Positions 28,412 to 36,151 of a DNA stretch of 64,000 nucleotides are shown here, piece by piece. Location: the NCBI RefSeq assembly GCF_001423125.1, contig NZ_LMNW01000012.1, positions 434,656-498,655 on the forward strand. The letters run 5' to 3'. A program made the position numbers and the translations under genes. The DNA is from Duganella sp. Leaf126 (lineage in GTDB: Bacteria; Pseudomonadota; Gammaproteobacteria; Burkholderiales; Burkholderiaceae_D). The notes below the pieces were generated by a model that saw only the letters and a program-made list of their open reading frames with translations, was not told where the DNA came from and did no database searches. Each line of letters opens with the position of its first letter. Within the stretch, counting starts at the first letter, position 1.

Positions 28412-29839
28412 ATGATCTGTCTGCATAAACCTGGCGTCGCTGTGCCAGCTGCCGTGCCGGTCGTGATGGCCGCAGTGCTGCTGCTGTCGGGCTGCACATC
28501 GCTGTCCGGCGATGGCGGCTTCCACGCCGCTGCTGCGCTCAGCACACAGCGCACCGGCGCACCGGCCAGCGTGGCCGGCCGCCTGCCGCGCAACGAGGAC
28601 GATGCGCGCGCGCTGGCCACCGTCGTCGCCGCCAAACTGGCACAGCCCCTGAGCGCCGACGACGCGGTGCAGGTCGCGCTGCTCAACAACCGCGACCTGC
28701 AGGCGACCTACTGGTCGCTTGGCATTGCCGAAGCTGACCTGGTGCAGGCCAGCCGCCTGCAGAACCCGGTGCTGGATTTCAAGCGCAGCCACGGTGGCGG
28801 TGCGATCGAGATCGAACGCACGCTGACGTTCAACCTGCTCGGCCTGATCACGACGCCGCTGGCCGGCCGCATCGAGGCAGGCCGCTACGAGCAAAGCCGG
28901 CTGCTGGTCGCCAACGAAGCGGTGCGGTTGGCCGCCGAGACGCGCCGCGCCTGGGTGGCGGCGGTCGCCGCCGGCCAGAGCGCCGACTATGCGCAGCAGG
29001 TGCAGGCATCGGCCGAGGCCAGTGCCGAACTGGCGCAGCGCATGCGCGACGCTGGCAACTGGAGCGCAATGGACGTCGCGCGCGAACAGGCTTATCACGC
29101 GCAGACCGTTGCCGACGTCACTGCGGCGCGCAAGGCCACCGTCAACGCGCGCGAAAAACTGGCCCGCCTGATGGGACTCGCAGGCGCGCAAGCGGCGTAC
29201 CGGCTGCCGGCGCAACTGCCGGATCTGCCGGCGGCGCCGGCCCGGCTGGCGCAGGTCGAACAGCTGGCAATCGACCAGCGGCTCGATATCGAAGCCGCCA
29301 GGCTCGACGTGGCCCATACCGCCAGTTCGCTGGGGCTGACCAATACCACGCGCTTCATCAATGTGGTGGACCTCGGCCTGGTGGCCAACAGCGCAGGCGC
29401 CACCAATACCCGCGGCTATGAGTTGTCGCTCGAGATTCCGCTGTTCGACTGGGGCGGCGCCCGCGTGGCACGCGCAGAAGCAACGTATATGCAGGCGGTC
29501 AATCGGCTGGCGCAGGCGGTAGTGCATGCCCGCAGCGAAGCGCGCGAAAGCCATGCCGACTATCTTGCCGCCTACGAGCTGGCGCGCCACTACCGCGACC
29601 AGGTGCTGCCGACACGTAAAAAACTGGCCGATGAAACGCTGCTGCGCTATAACGGCATGCTGCTCAGCGTGTTCGAGCTGCTGGCCGACGCCCGCGAGCA
29701 GGCCGGCGCCGTGCGCGGCTACATCGCGGCCCAGCAGGACTTCTGGACCGCCCAGGCCAATCTGGACGCTGCCCTCGGCGGCCAAGCCGGCCTGCCCGCG
29801 CCCGCTACAAATCCATCGACGCAAGGAGAACAACCATGA
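28412..29839 (+). CDS. TolC-family outer-membrane efflux lipoprotein
   Basis: A 475-residue outer-membrane factor. A lipoprotein signal with LLLSGCTSL places the lipidated Cys near residue 28. The rest is the two-fold OEP/TolC repeat, alpha-helical with periodic Ala/Gln/Glu, including the LNNRDLQATYWSLGIAEADL and NTRGYELSLEIPLFDWGG segments typical of the family. The context with a multicopper oxidase points to copper or other metal export, but no RND or membrane-fusion partner gene is adjacent. Its TGA overlaps the ATG of the oxidase gene (ATGA), so the two are translationally coupled. Confidence 0.88.
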   Translation: MICLHKPGVAVPAAVPVVMAAVLLLSGCTSLSGDGGFHAAAALSTQRTGAPASVAGRLPRNEDDARALATVVAAKLAQPLSADDAVQVALLNNRDLQATYWSLGIAEADLVQASRLQNPVLDFKRSHGGGAIEIERTLTFNLLGLITTPLAGRIEAGRYEQSRLLVANEAVRLAAETRRAWVAAVAAGQSADYAQQVQASAEASAELAQRMRDAGNWSAMDVAREQAYHAQTVADVTAARKATVNAREKLARLMGLAGAQAAYRLPAQLPDLPAAPARLAQVEQLAIDQRLDIEAARLDVAHTASSLGLTNTTRFINVVDLGLVANSAGATNTRGYELSLEIPLFDWGGARVARAEATYMQAVNRLAQAVVHARSEARESHADYLAAYELARHYRDQVLPTRKKLADETLLRYNGMLLSVFELLADAREQAGAVRGYIAAQQDFWTAQANLDAALGGQAGLPAPATNPSTQGEQP

Positions 29840-31218
29840 CCAACCGCAGATCGTTCCTGAGCGGCGCCGCTTTGATCGGCGCCGGCATGGTCAGCAAGGC
29901 CGGTGCGGCGTCGCTGCCCGAAGCGCCGGTGCAACCGTCTGCCGCCACCGCGCCGCCGTTGGCGCCCCCCAATGGGCGTCCCTATAACCCGGTGGTCACG
30001 CTCAACGGCTGGACGCTGCCGTGGCGGATGAAGGACGGCGTCAAGGAGTTCCACCTGGTGGCCGAGCCGGTGGTGCGCGAAATCGCGCCCGGCATGACGG
30101 CCAACCTGTGGGGATACAACGGCCAGAGTCCCGGCCCGACCATCGAGGTGGTGGAGGGCGACCGCGTGCGCATCTTCGTCACCAACAAGCTGCCCGAGCA
30201 CACCAGCGTGCACTGGCACGGCCAGCTGCTGCCGAACGGCATGGATGGCGTGACCGGCCTGACCCAGCCGGGCATCAAGCCCGGCAAGACCTTCGTCTAT
30301 GAATTCGTAGCGCGCCATGCCGGCACGTTCATGTATCACCCGCACGCCGACGAAATGGCGCAGATGGCGATGGGGATGATGGGCTTCTGGATCACGCATC
30401 CGAAGAATCCCCGTCAACACGCGGTGGACCGCGACTTCGTGTTCCTGATCGGCGCCTACGACATCGCGCCGGGCAGCTACACGCCCAAGGTCAACACCAT
30501 GCTCGACTTTAATTTATGGACCTTCAACAGCCGCGCGTTTCCCGGTATCGATCCGATGGTCGTGCGCAAGGACGACCGCGTACGGGTGCGCGTCGGTAAC
30601 CTCACCATGACAAATCACCCGATCCACCTGCATGGCCACCGGTTCGAAGTGACCGGCACCGATGGCGGCTGGGTGGCACCGTCGGCACGCTGGCCCGAGG
30701 TGACGACCGACATCGCCGTAGGCCAGATGCGCGCCATCGAATTCGTCGCCGATGCGCCCGGCGACTGGGCCTTCCACTGTCACAAGTCGCACCACACGAT
30801 GAACGCCATGGGACACGATGTGCCGAACATGATCGGCGTCGATCACCGGGGCGTGGCCGAAAAGATCAACCGGCTGGTGCCCGGCTACATGGTCATGGGC
30901 GACAAGGGCGGTTCGATGGGCAGCATGAAGATGCCGCTGCCGGAAAACACGCTGCCGATGATGAGCGGCGACGGCCCGTTCGGCAACCTGGAAATGGGCG
31001 GCATGTTCACTACCGTCAAGGTCCGCGAAGGCCTGGCGCGCAACGACTATCGGGATCCCGGCTGGTACCGTCATCCGCAAGGCACGGTTGCCTACGAGTG
31101 GACCGGAGAGACGCCTCCAGCGCCACGGGCGCCGGGCGCGCCCGAGCGCGCGGCAGGGCGGCCGGCGGCCGATGCGCTCGACATCCGGCGCGACGGCGAC
31201 GGACACCATCACCATTAG
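29836..31218 (+). CDS. Tat-exported multicopper oxidase (copper-resistance type)
   Basis: A 460-residue periplasmic multicopper oxidase. The N-terminus NRRSFLSGAAL is a twin-arginine signal. The four copper-binding blocks are HWHGQLLPNG, YHPHADEM, HPIHLHGHRFEV and FHCHKSHHTMNAMGH, giving the type 1 and trinuclear ligands. Such enzymes oxidise Cu(I) and help copper tolerance. The C-terminal tail after the last block is Met- and Gly-rich and the protein ends in DGDGHHHH, an additional probable metal site. Coupled to the TolC-family gene by a 4-bp overlap. Confidence 0.92.
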   Translation: MTNRRSFLSGAALIGAGMVSKAGAASLPEAPVQPSAATAPPLAPPNGRPYNPVVTLNGWTLPWRMKDGVKEFHLVAEPVVREIAPGMTANLWGYNGQSPGPTIEVVEGDRVRIFVTNKLPEHTSVHWHGQLLPNGMDGVTGLTQPGIKPGKTFVYEFVARHAGTFMYHPHADEMAQMAMGMMGFWITHPKNPRQHAVDRDFVFLIGAYDIAPGSYTPKVNTMLDFNLWTFNSRAFPGIDPMVVRKDDRVRVRVGNLTMTNHPIHLHGHRFEVTGTDGGWVAPSARWPEVTTDIAVGQMRAIEFVADAPGDWAFHCHKSHHTMNAMGHDVPNMIGVDHRGVAEKINRLVPGYMVMGDKGGSMGSMKMPLPENTLPMMSGDGPFGNLEMGGMFTTVKVREGLARNDYRDPGWYRHPQGTVAYEWTGETPPAPRAPGAPERAAGRPAADALDIRRDGDGHHHH

Positions 31219-31240
31219 CAGGCGACCGGACCTGCGGATC

Positions 31241-31534
31241 TCAAAAAGGCGCCGGCCTGGTATCCGCCACGGCGCTGTAGCGGCGCCATGCGATGCGGTC
31301 GGTGTCGATGGCGCCGACCAGGTTGGTCGTATCGAACTGCGCGTAACTGCGCGAAAAGCCGCCCTCGCGCGGCGACACCAGCATGATCGGCAGGGTAGGG
31401 AACACGCGCTGCGCCTCGGCCACCAGGCGTGCGCCAGGTTCCGGGTAGGTGCTGTCGGCGGGCACCAGTACCACGGCCAGCGTCAGCCGGCCGATGGTGA
31501 GGATGGCGGCGGTCAGTTCGGTCGTATCGCTCAC
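31241..31534 (-). CDS. Small hypothetical protein coupled to the S24 repressor gene
   Basis: A 97-residue protein with a GTG start whose GTGA overlaps the TGA of the repressor gene, so the two are translated together. I recognise no family. The predicted fold is mixed alpha/beta (LTLAVVLVPADSTYP, then LPIMLVSPREGG), without membrane segments. The coupling to a LexA-like peptidase suggests a role in the same regulatory circuit; that is inference only. Confidence 0.6.
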   Translation of the reverse strand: MSDTTELTAAILTIGRLTLAVVLVPADSTYPEPGARLVAEAQRVFPTLPIMLVSPREGGFSRSYAQFDTTNLVGAIDTDRIAWRRYSAVADTRPAPF

Positions 31535-32283
31535 AGCCGGTCCTTGAAGTTACGCGCGTCGAAGCGTACGATGCGGCCGATCACGAAGCAGTCCGCACCT
31601 TTGCATGGCTCGGGACGGAAGGCCGGATTTTCGGACGCCAGAAACCACTCGCGGCGCTGATAGACCAGCCGCTTGATGACGGCCTGACCGTTGTAGTTCA
31701 TGGCAAACACGCCGCCGGCCTTGCGCGTCTTGTCCACCGTGTTGATGACCGCGATATCGCCTTCGTACATCATGGGCTGCATGCTTTCGCCCTTGATCTT
31801 GATGGCCAGCAGGGCGCGCGGCGACAGCGCGTTTTCCTGGAGCCACTGGCGCGGCACATGGTGCTGGCCATTTTCCTCGTACAGCGGCACGGTTTCGATG
31901 CCGTCGATGCCTGCCTGCAGATGCAGCGACACCAGCTCGATCGGCACCGTCGGCGGCGCCAGGTCGTCGTCGTCGGTGACCGTCTGCGCTTCCGGCATTT
32001 CCATGCCGGCGACCGAACGCGAGGCCTCGGCAATCTGCGCGGCAATGGTGGGACTGAACGCATCGACAGGAACGGCCAGGCCCCGTGCGAACGCGGTCGC
32101 GGCCTTGATGTTGAGCGGACGCCGGCCTGCCAGGTACTGCCAGACCATCCCTTGCGAGCCGATATCGAACTGCATGCCGAATTCCGCCTGGGAGATCTTC
32201 GGCTTGCGCCCGGCCAGCAGCCGCTTGAGGCGCGCAGCGTCGTCGAGCTGCCAGGGTTCCAGTGATTTCGCGGTAGGTTTCAT
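31531..32283 (-). CDS. LexA/CI-like S24 peptidase repressor
   Basis: A 250-residue repressor. Residues about 15-80 are a helix-turn-helix of the phage CI type (ISQAEFGMQFDIGSQGMVWQ, then GRRPLNIKAATAFARGL). Residues about 140-245 are an S24 domain with the catalytic Ser in IKGESMQPMMYEGD and Lys in GQAVIKRLV. Proteins of this kind bind operators and inactivate themselves by self-cleavage when RecA is activated. The usual Ala-Gly or Cys-Gly cleavage pair is not obvious in the linker (AGM or AGI are candidates). It is divergent from a small membrane protein gene, with operator-like half-sites between. Confidence 0.88.
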   Translation of the reverse strand: MKPTAKSLEPWQLDDAARLKRLLAGRKPKISQAEFGMQFDIGSQGMVWQYLAGRRPLNIKAATAFARGLAVPVDAFSPTIAAQIAEASRSVAGMEMPEAQTVTDDDDLAPPTVPIELVSLHLQAGIDGIETVPLYEENGQHHVPRQWLQENALSPRALLAIKIKGESMQPMMYEGDIAVINTVDKTRKAGGVFAMNYNGQAVIKRLVYQRREWFLASENPAFRPEPCKGADCFVIGRIVRFDARNFKDRL

Positions 32284-32323
32284 AAGCGAATTTTAGCATG
32301 GACTAACATAAATAACGAGCTTT

Positions 32324-32353
32324 GCTATTGATTTATATAATAGCGGTGCTATT
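32324..32353. promoter_or_regulatory. Operator-like GCTATT inverted repeats between repressor and divergent gene
   Basis: Three half-sites: GCTATT (32324-32329), AATAGC (32339-32344) and GCTATT (32348-32353). The first two form a dyad with a 9-bp spacer and the last two a dyad with a 3-bp spacer. The spacer contains TTTATATAAT, which can serve as a -10 region. The 119-bp AT-rich gap between divergent genes is the expected place for the S24 repressor to bind; binding itself is inference. Confidence 0.6.
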
Positions 32354-32402
32354 ATTCAATTGTTACCCGGAGATTTTTCACCGCCTTCAAGAGAGAGCCA
32401 TC

Positions 32403-32834
32403 ATGCCCGTTCCCGACATCACCCCGTTCAGCGCCGGCGCGTTGGCCCAGATCCTCACAGTGCCTGTGGCAGCTGGCGCAGCTGCCACCGCGCTCACGTT
32501 CCTGTTCATGTGGCCACGTACGCGTCGCGAGGCACTGGTGCGCTTCGCCTGTTCGATCTGCACCGCCGCCTTGCTGGGCCCCTTGCTATTGGTCGCACTT
32601 CACAGCTGGTGGCCAACGTTGTTCGAATCGGCCCGGGTATTGGCCGTGTTGTACGGCGCCCCGGCCATGCTGGGCGTGGTGGCGGTGGCTTGCCCGGTGA
32701 TGGTGCTGGCAGGCTTGCCAGCGTGGTGGACGCTGGGCGCGATGGTGTTATGGCTGGAGCGCCGGCGCGGCAAGGATCTCGGTGAACTGGTGCATGACGC
32801 GGCGGAAGTCGTGCGCGACGTGCGGCGCGGTTGA
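32403..32834 (+). CDS. Small membrane protein, holin-like
   Basis: A 143-residue protein with about three to four hydrophobic segments (LTVPVAAGAAATALTFLFMW, ALLGPLLLVAL, a Val/Ala-rich stretch, WWTLGAMVLWL) and a charged C-terminus (RRRGKDLGELVHDAAEVVRD). Size and layout resemble phage holin-like or phage-associated membrane proteins. The divergent S24 repressor supports a phage-derived or damage-inducible cassette. I start at ATG 32403 after GAGAGAG; an in-frame ATG at 32322 would translate the operator region and is less likely. Confidence 0.6.
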   Translation: MPVPDITPFSAGALAQILTVPVAAGAAATALTFLFMWPRTRREALVRFACSICTAALLGPLLLVALHSWWPTLFESARVLAVLYGAPAMLGVVAVACPVMVLAGLPAWWTLGAMVLWLERRRGKDLGELVHDAAEVVRDVRRG

Positions 32835-32906
32835 GCAGGTGGTGATCTTTCCGCAATGTTGATATCGCAGGCGCGCACCGCTTGTGTCATAATGTCGCGC
32901 TGCCGT

Positions 32907-32991
32907 GCTCCGGTGGTGAAATTGGTAGACACTGCAGACTTAAAATCTGCCGCCGCAAGGCGTGCCGGTTCGATTCCGGCCCGGAGCACCA
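32907..32991 (+). tRNA. tRNA-Leu (anticodon UAA)
   Basis: The acceptor stem GCTCCGG (32907-32913) pairs with CCGGAGC (32981-32987), followed by A and encoded CCA (32989-32991). The anticodon arm is GCAGA, CTTAAAA, TCTGC with anticodon TAA. The long variable arm (GCCGCAAGGCG region) is that of a class II tRNA, and the T arm has GGTTCGATTCC. A CATAAT about 20 bp upstream may be its -10 element. Confidence 0.97.
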
Positions 32992-33246
32992 GCCTTCACT
33001 TACACTTCAGACGACGCCATGCAGCGCGGGGCTGGGGAAAACAGCGCGCGATGCCGGCGCACCCTTGCACGCCTCCGACGTGCATCCGGGCAACACTTTA
33101 GGGTGGTTGGTGTTGCGTGCGGGAGTTGCCGTGCTACAGTGGCGACACGCACCGGTCGCCGGCCGCGCCGGGTGCAACGGAGCCGATTGGACCTGCTGTC
33201 GCGACACCGGTTACTCCCGTTACCCCTTATTCACTCCGGAAGCCAG

Positions 33247-34854
33247 ATGGTCGCCTACAAATTTCTGCTGGCATGCAGTGCGTTTGCCATGCTGCTGCTG
33301 GCGCATACTTCCTGGCAGCGCCGCGCGGCCTCGGGAGCGCCCGCGCTGACGCTGATACTCGTCAGTTCGGCCTGGTGGCTGATCAGCTCTGTCATTCCTT
33401 TTTCCGACCTGTCTGCAGCCGAGGAGATGTTCCTGCGCGCGCGCCTGATCTTCCCCGGCGTGGTGCTGGTGCCGCCTGCCACGCTGGTGTTCGCGCTGAC
33501 GTTTTCCGGAACGATGACAAGGTTGAAGCGGCGGCATCTGGCGCTGCTGGCGATCGAGCCGGTGGTCGTGCTCACCTGCGTGGCCGATCCGGCATTGCAC
33601 GACTATTTCTTCGGCGACTGGCGCGGCCGCGTCGAAGACGGCGACTTTTACGGTGGGCCCGTGTACTGGGTGCACGCGATGTATTCGTATGCGCTGATCG
33701 GCAAGGCCATGGTCACCCTGCACGGCTTTTATTTGCGCAGCACCCAGTTACTGCGGCGCCAGACGGCCTACATCCTGATCGCGATCCTGCTTCCCTTGAT
33801 CTGCAACTTCACCTTCGTCTTCCGGTTATTGCCGTTTAATGTGGACCTGACGCCGCTGGGCATTGCCTCCACCGGTGCGCTGATGTCGCTGGCCTTGTTC
33901 CGGCGCGGCTTGATGGACCTGATCACCGTGGCGCGCGAAAAGGTGGCGGCTGCGGTGCCCGATGGCTATGTCGTGGTGGACGAGCGGCGCCGCATCGTCG
34001 ACATCAATCCGGCGGTCACCACCTTGCTGGCCCGGACCGACCACGTCACCATGGGTGAACCGCTCGATGCGCAGCTGCCCGAGCTCACGCTCGACTGGCA
34101 AGCCATCGCAGAGGGTGCGGCGCGCTTCGAGCTGCAGCTGGCGCACGGGCGATACCTGGAAATGCGCATTTTCGCGATCCGGCACGACGACGGCGTGCCG
34201 TTCGGCCATGTGCTGCTGGTGCGCGACATCTCCGACCTGAAAATCAATGCGCTGGCGCTGGAACACGCCAACAGCCGCCTGCGCGACCAGCTGGTGGAGA
34301 TCGAGGCCATGCGCCGGCAGCTGCAGGAGCAGGTCGTGCGCGACCCGCTGACCAATCTTTTCAACCGCCGCTTTCTGGACGAAATGCTGGAAAAGCATGT
34401 GAGCCAGGCCGCGCGGTCGGGCGAGCATTTCACCGTCGTGATGATCGACATCGATCACTTCAAGGCGATCAACGACACCTATGGCCACGCCGCCGGCGAC
34501 GCGGTGCTCAAGGCGCTGGGTGGACTGCTCGCCTACCGCTCGCGCGCGGCCGATTCGGCCTGCCGGTTCGGCGGCGAAGAATTCGTGATCCTGATGGGCG
34601 CGAGCAGCGCCGAAGCGGCCGTCCGGCGCGTCAACGACTGGCGCATCGAATTCGCCGGCATGGACCATACGGCCAGCGGCGGCCCGCCCGGCGTGACCCT
34701 TTCTGCCGGCGTAGCGGCGTTTCCCGATGACGGCGCCGAGGCCCACCAGCTGCTGGCCGCAGCCGACGCAGCGCTGTACCTGGCCAAGAACGCGGGCCGC
34801 AACCGCGTGGTGTTGTCCGGTGCAGCCACCTGCGCGGAGCTGGCGCCGATCTAG
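33247..34854 (+). CDS. Membrane-bound diguanylate cyclase (7TM-PAS-GGDEF)
   Basis: A 535-residue protein. Residues 1-225 have about seven hydrophobic segments, like the histidine-kinase N-terminal 7TM sensor. About 230-330 is a PAS-like domain (DGYVVVDERRRIVDINPAV). About 375-530 is GGDEF: DPLTNLFNRRFLDEML, IDIDHFKAINDTYGHAAGD, and the active site CRFGGEEFV. An inhibitory RxxD (RAAD) lies five residues before GGEEF. It should synthesise c-di-GMP in response to an unknown signal, with product inhibition. I begin at ATG 33247, in front of the first helix; upstream in-frame codons run through the tRNA and are not coding. Confidence 0.92.
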   Translation: MVAYKFLLACSAFAMLLLAHTSWQRRAASGAPALTLILVSSAWWLISSVIPFSDLSAAEEMFLRARLIFPGVVLVPPATLVFALTFSGTMTRLKRRHLALLAIEPVVVLTCVADPALHDYFFGDWRGRVEDGDFYGGPVYWVHAMYSYALIGKAMVTLHGFYLRSTQLLRRQTAYILIAILLPLICNFTFVFRLLPFNVDLTPLGIASTGALMSLALFRRGLMDLITVAREKVAAAVPDGYVVVDERRRIVDINPAVTTLLARTDHVTMGEPLDAQLPELTLDWQAIAEGAARFELQLAHGRYLEMRIFAIRHDDGVPFGHVLLVRDISDLKINALALEHANSRLRDQLVEIEAMRRQLQEQVVRDPLTNLFNRRFLDEMLEKHVSQAARSGEHFTVVMIDIDHFKAINDTYGHAAGDAVLKALGGLLAYRSRAADSACRFGGEEFVILMGASSAEAAVRRVNDWRIEFAGMDHTASGGPPGVTLSAGVAAFPDDGAEAHQLLAAADAALYLAKNAGRNRVVLSGAATCAELAPI

Positions 34855-34958
34855 ACTGGCAGAAGTGAAGCGAGCATTGTGGTGTGGCGCACAAAGTGTC
34901 CGGCAGCGCTGCGGCACACTATGCATCACCCGCATATTCTCACTTCGGAAGGAAACAG

Positions 34959-35720
34959 ATGAACCGCTTCAAAGACAAGACTGTGCTCATTACCGGTGCC
35001 GCTTCCGGCATGGGTCTCGCTGCCGTACGTCGCTTCATCGAGGAGGGCGCCAGTGTCGTCATGCTCGACATTAACGAGAGCGGCCTGAAAACCGCTGCCG
35101 ACCAATTCCCGCAGGACCGCGTGCTGGTCCACGCCGGCGACACCGCCGACCGCGCCACCGCAGACGCGGTAGTAAAAGCAGCGGTCGAGCGCTTCGGCAA
35201 GCTCGACGTCCTGATCAACAACGCGGGCATCGGCAGCGAAGGCGACATCATGAACACCAGCGCCGAGGATTTCGACCGCGTGATGGCGGTCAACGTGGGC
35301 GGCTACTTCCACATGGCCAAAGCGGCGATGCCCGAACTGGTGAAATCGCGCGGCGCCATCGTCATGACGTCGTCCGTGTCGGGCCTCAGCGGCGACTGGC
35401 AGATGTTCGCCTATAACACCTCGAAGGGCGCCGTCAGCAATATGGTGCGCGCGATGGCGCTCGATGCGGCCAAGGACGGCGTGCGCGTCAACGCGGTCAA
35501 TCCGAGCTTTACCGACACCGGCATGACCAAGGACATGCAGGAGGATGCGGAGCTGGTGGCCAAGTTCAACGAACGCATGCCGCTGGGCGCACCGGAAGGC
35601 CCCGATGGCGTCGCTGCCGTGATGGCCTTCCTGGCCAGCGACGACGCGCGCCTGATCACCGGCGTCAACCTGCCGGTCGACGCCGGCCTGATGGCGTCCA
35701 ACGGTCAGCCGCCGCAATAA
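34959..35720 (+). CDS. Short-chain dehydrogenase/reductase
   Basis: A 253-residue classical SDR. TGAASGMG binds NAD(P); NNAGIG, TSSVSG (catalytic Ser) and YNTSKG (Tyr-x-x-x-Lys) are in order, and the C-terminal NLPVDAG is typical. An Asp in MLDINESG after strand 2 favours NAD over NADP. Substrate is unknown. The strong Shine-Dalgarno AAGGAA supports ATG 34959. It precedes the polyketide cluster on the same strand but is separated by its own GGTGCC/GGCACC hairpin (35731-35749) and a new promoter, so it is probably not a member. Confidence 0.92.
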   Translation: MNRFKDKTVLITGAASGMGLAAVRRFIEEGASVVMLDINESGLKTAADQFPQDRVLVHAGDTADRATADAVVKAAVERFGKLDVLINNAGIGSEGDIMNTSAEDFDRVMAVNVGGYFHMAKAAMPELVKSRGAIVMTSSVSGLSGDWQMFAYNTSKGAVSNMVRAMALDAAKDGVRVNAVNPSFTDTGMTKDMQEDAELVAKFNERMPLGAPEGPDGVAAVMAFLASDDARLITGVNLPVDAGLMASNGQPPQ

Positions 35721-35801
35721 GGTCCGGTCGGGTGCCATAACCCGGCACCAGGCATGCCGCCGATGGGATTTTGTTTTTTTGACACAAGGCCCCATCGGTT
35801 C
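35721..35801. other. Spacer with two dyads between the SDR gene and the cluster promoter
   Basis: GGTGCC (35731-35736) and GGCACC (35744-35749) form a short hairpin after the SDR stop. CCGATGGG (35760-35767) and CCCATCGG (35791-35798) form an 8-bp dyad around the T-rich tract 35768-35780. Either may stop SDR transcription. No gene is seen. Confidence 0.4.
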
Positions 35802-35830
35802 TTGACGCCGCGATGTCGCCCGCATACGAT
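35802..35830 (+). promoter_or_regulatory. Sigma-70-like promoter of the polyketide-type cluster
   Basis: TTGACG (35802-35807), 17-bp spacer, TACGAT (35825-35830): 5/6 and 4/6 matches to the consensus with ideal spacing. Transcription would begin near 35837, just before the structured leader. It is the only good match I saw in the 431 bp before the first cluster gene. Confidence 0.55.
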
Positions 35831-35836
35831 AGCCGT

Positions 35837-36151
35837 TATCGCAAGCTTGCGAAAGGGCGGAGCCGTGGAACCTGCGGCATGGTTTCCCGCCACACTGCAG
35901 TGATGGCGCAACGGCCCTTGGCAGTGTCGGCTTCACCTCGTTTCTTGGCGAACGGCCCTCTGTAGTCATCCCTTGGTAGTACTCCCGTTGTAGTGTTATC
36001 GCTGTAGTACTCCCGCTGCAGCATTCCGACGTAACACCCCTTTGTCTTACCTCTCCCAGTAATCCCCTGAGTCCGCGCCAGCGCTGCGCATCCACTCGTC
36101 CCGTCCAACCTACCCCCACGCCGGCCTCCGCGCGTGTGCAGGAGCTTGTCC
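35837..36151 (+). promoter_or_regulatory. Long structured untranslated leader of the polyketide-type cluster
   Basis: About 315 nt between the inferred transcription start and the first start codon contain no supported gene. At the 5' end are CGCAAGCTTGCG (35840-35851, perfect palindrome) followed by AAAG, a GGCGG/CCGCC pair (35856-35860 with 35887-35891) enclosing GCCG/CGGC, and a near-perfect dyad GCCAcACTGCAGTgATGGC (35889-35907). Five 14-bp repeats follow. The leader could be a cis-regulatory RNA, perhaps a target for the NusG paralogue encoded at 49406. I cannot assign it to a known riboswitch class. Confidence 0.45.
35962..36031 (+). repeat. Five 14-bp direct repeats (iterons) in the cluster leader
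   Basis: Units start at 35962, 35976, 35990, 36004 and 36018, exactly 14 bp apart: GTAGTCATCCCTTG, GTAGTACTCCCGTT, GTAGTGTTATCGCT, GTAGTACTCCCGCT, GCAGCATTCCGACG. Units 2 and 4 differ at one position. The array ends about 120 bp before the enoyl reductase start codon. Confidence 0.8.

Noticed and set aside
31241..32834. A complete prophage next to tRNA-Leu
   Set aside because: No integrase, structural or replication genes and no direct repeat of the tRNA end are visible; only a repressor and a holin-like gene.
32962..33246. Extended N-terminus of the diguanylate cyclase upstream of 33247
   Set aside because: The in-frame codons run through the 3' half of tRNA-Leu and have no membrane-helix character; ATG 33247 sits directly before the first helix.
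35837..35910. Confident assignment of a c-di-GMP-I (GEMM) riboswitch
   Set aside because: Only short pieces resemble the consensus; the conserved GGGACGCAAAGCC-type core is not present, so I list it only as an unassigned leader.
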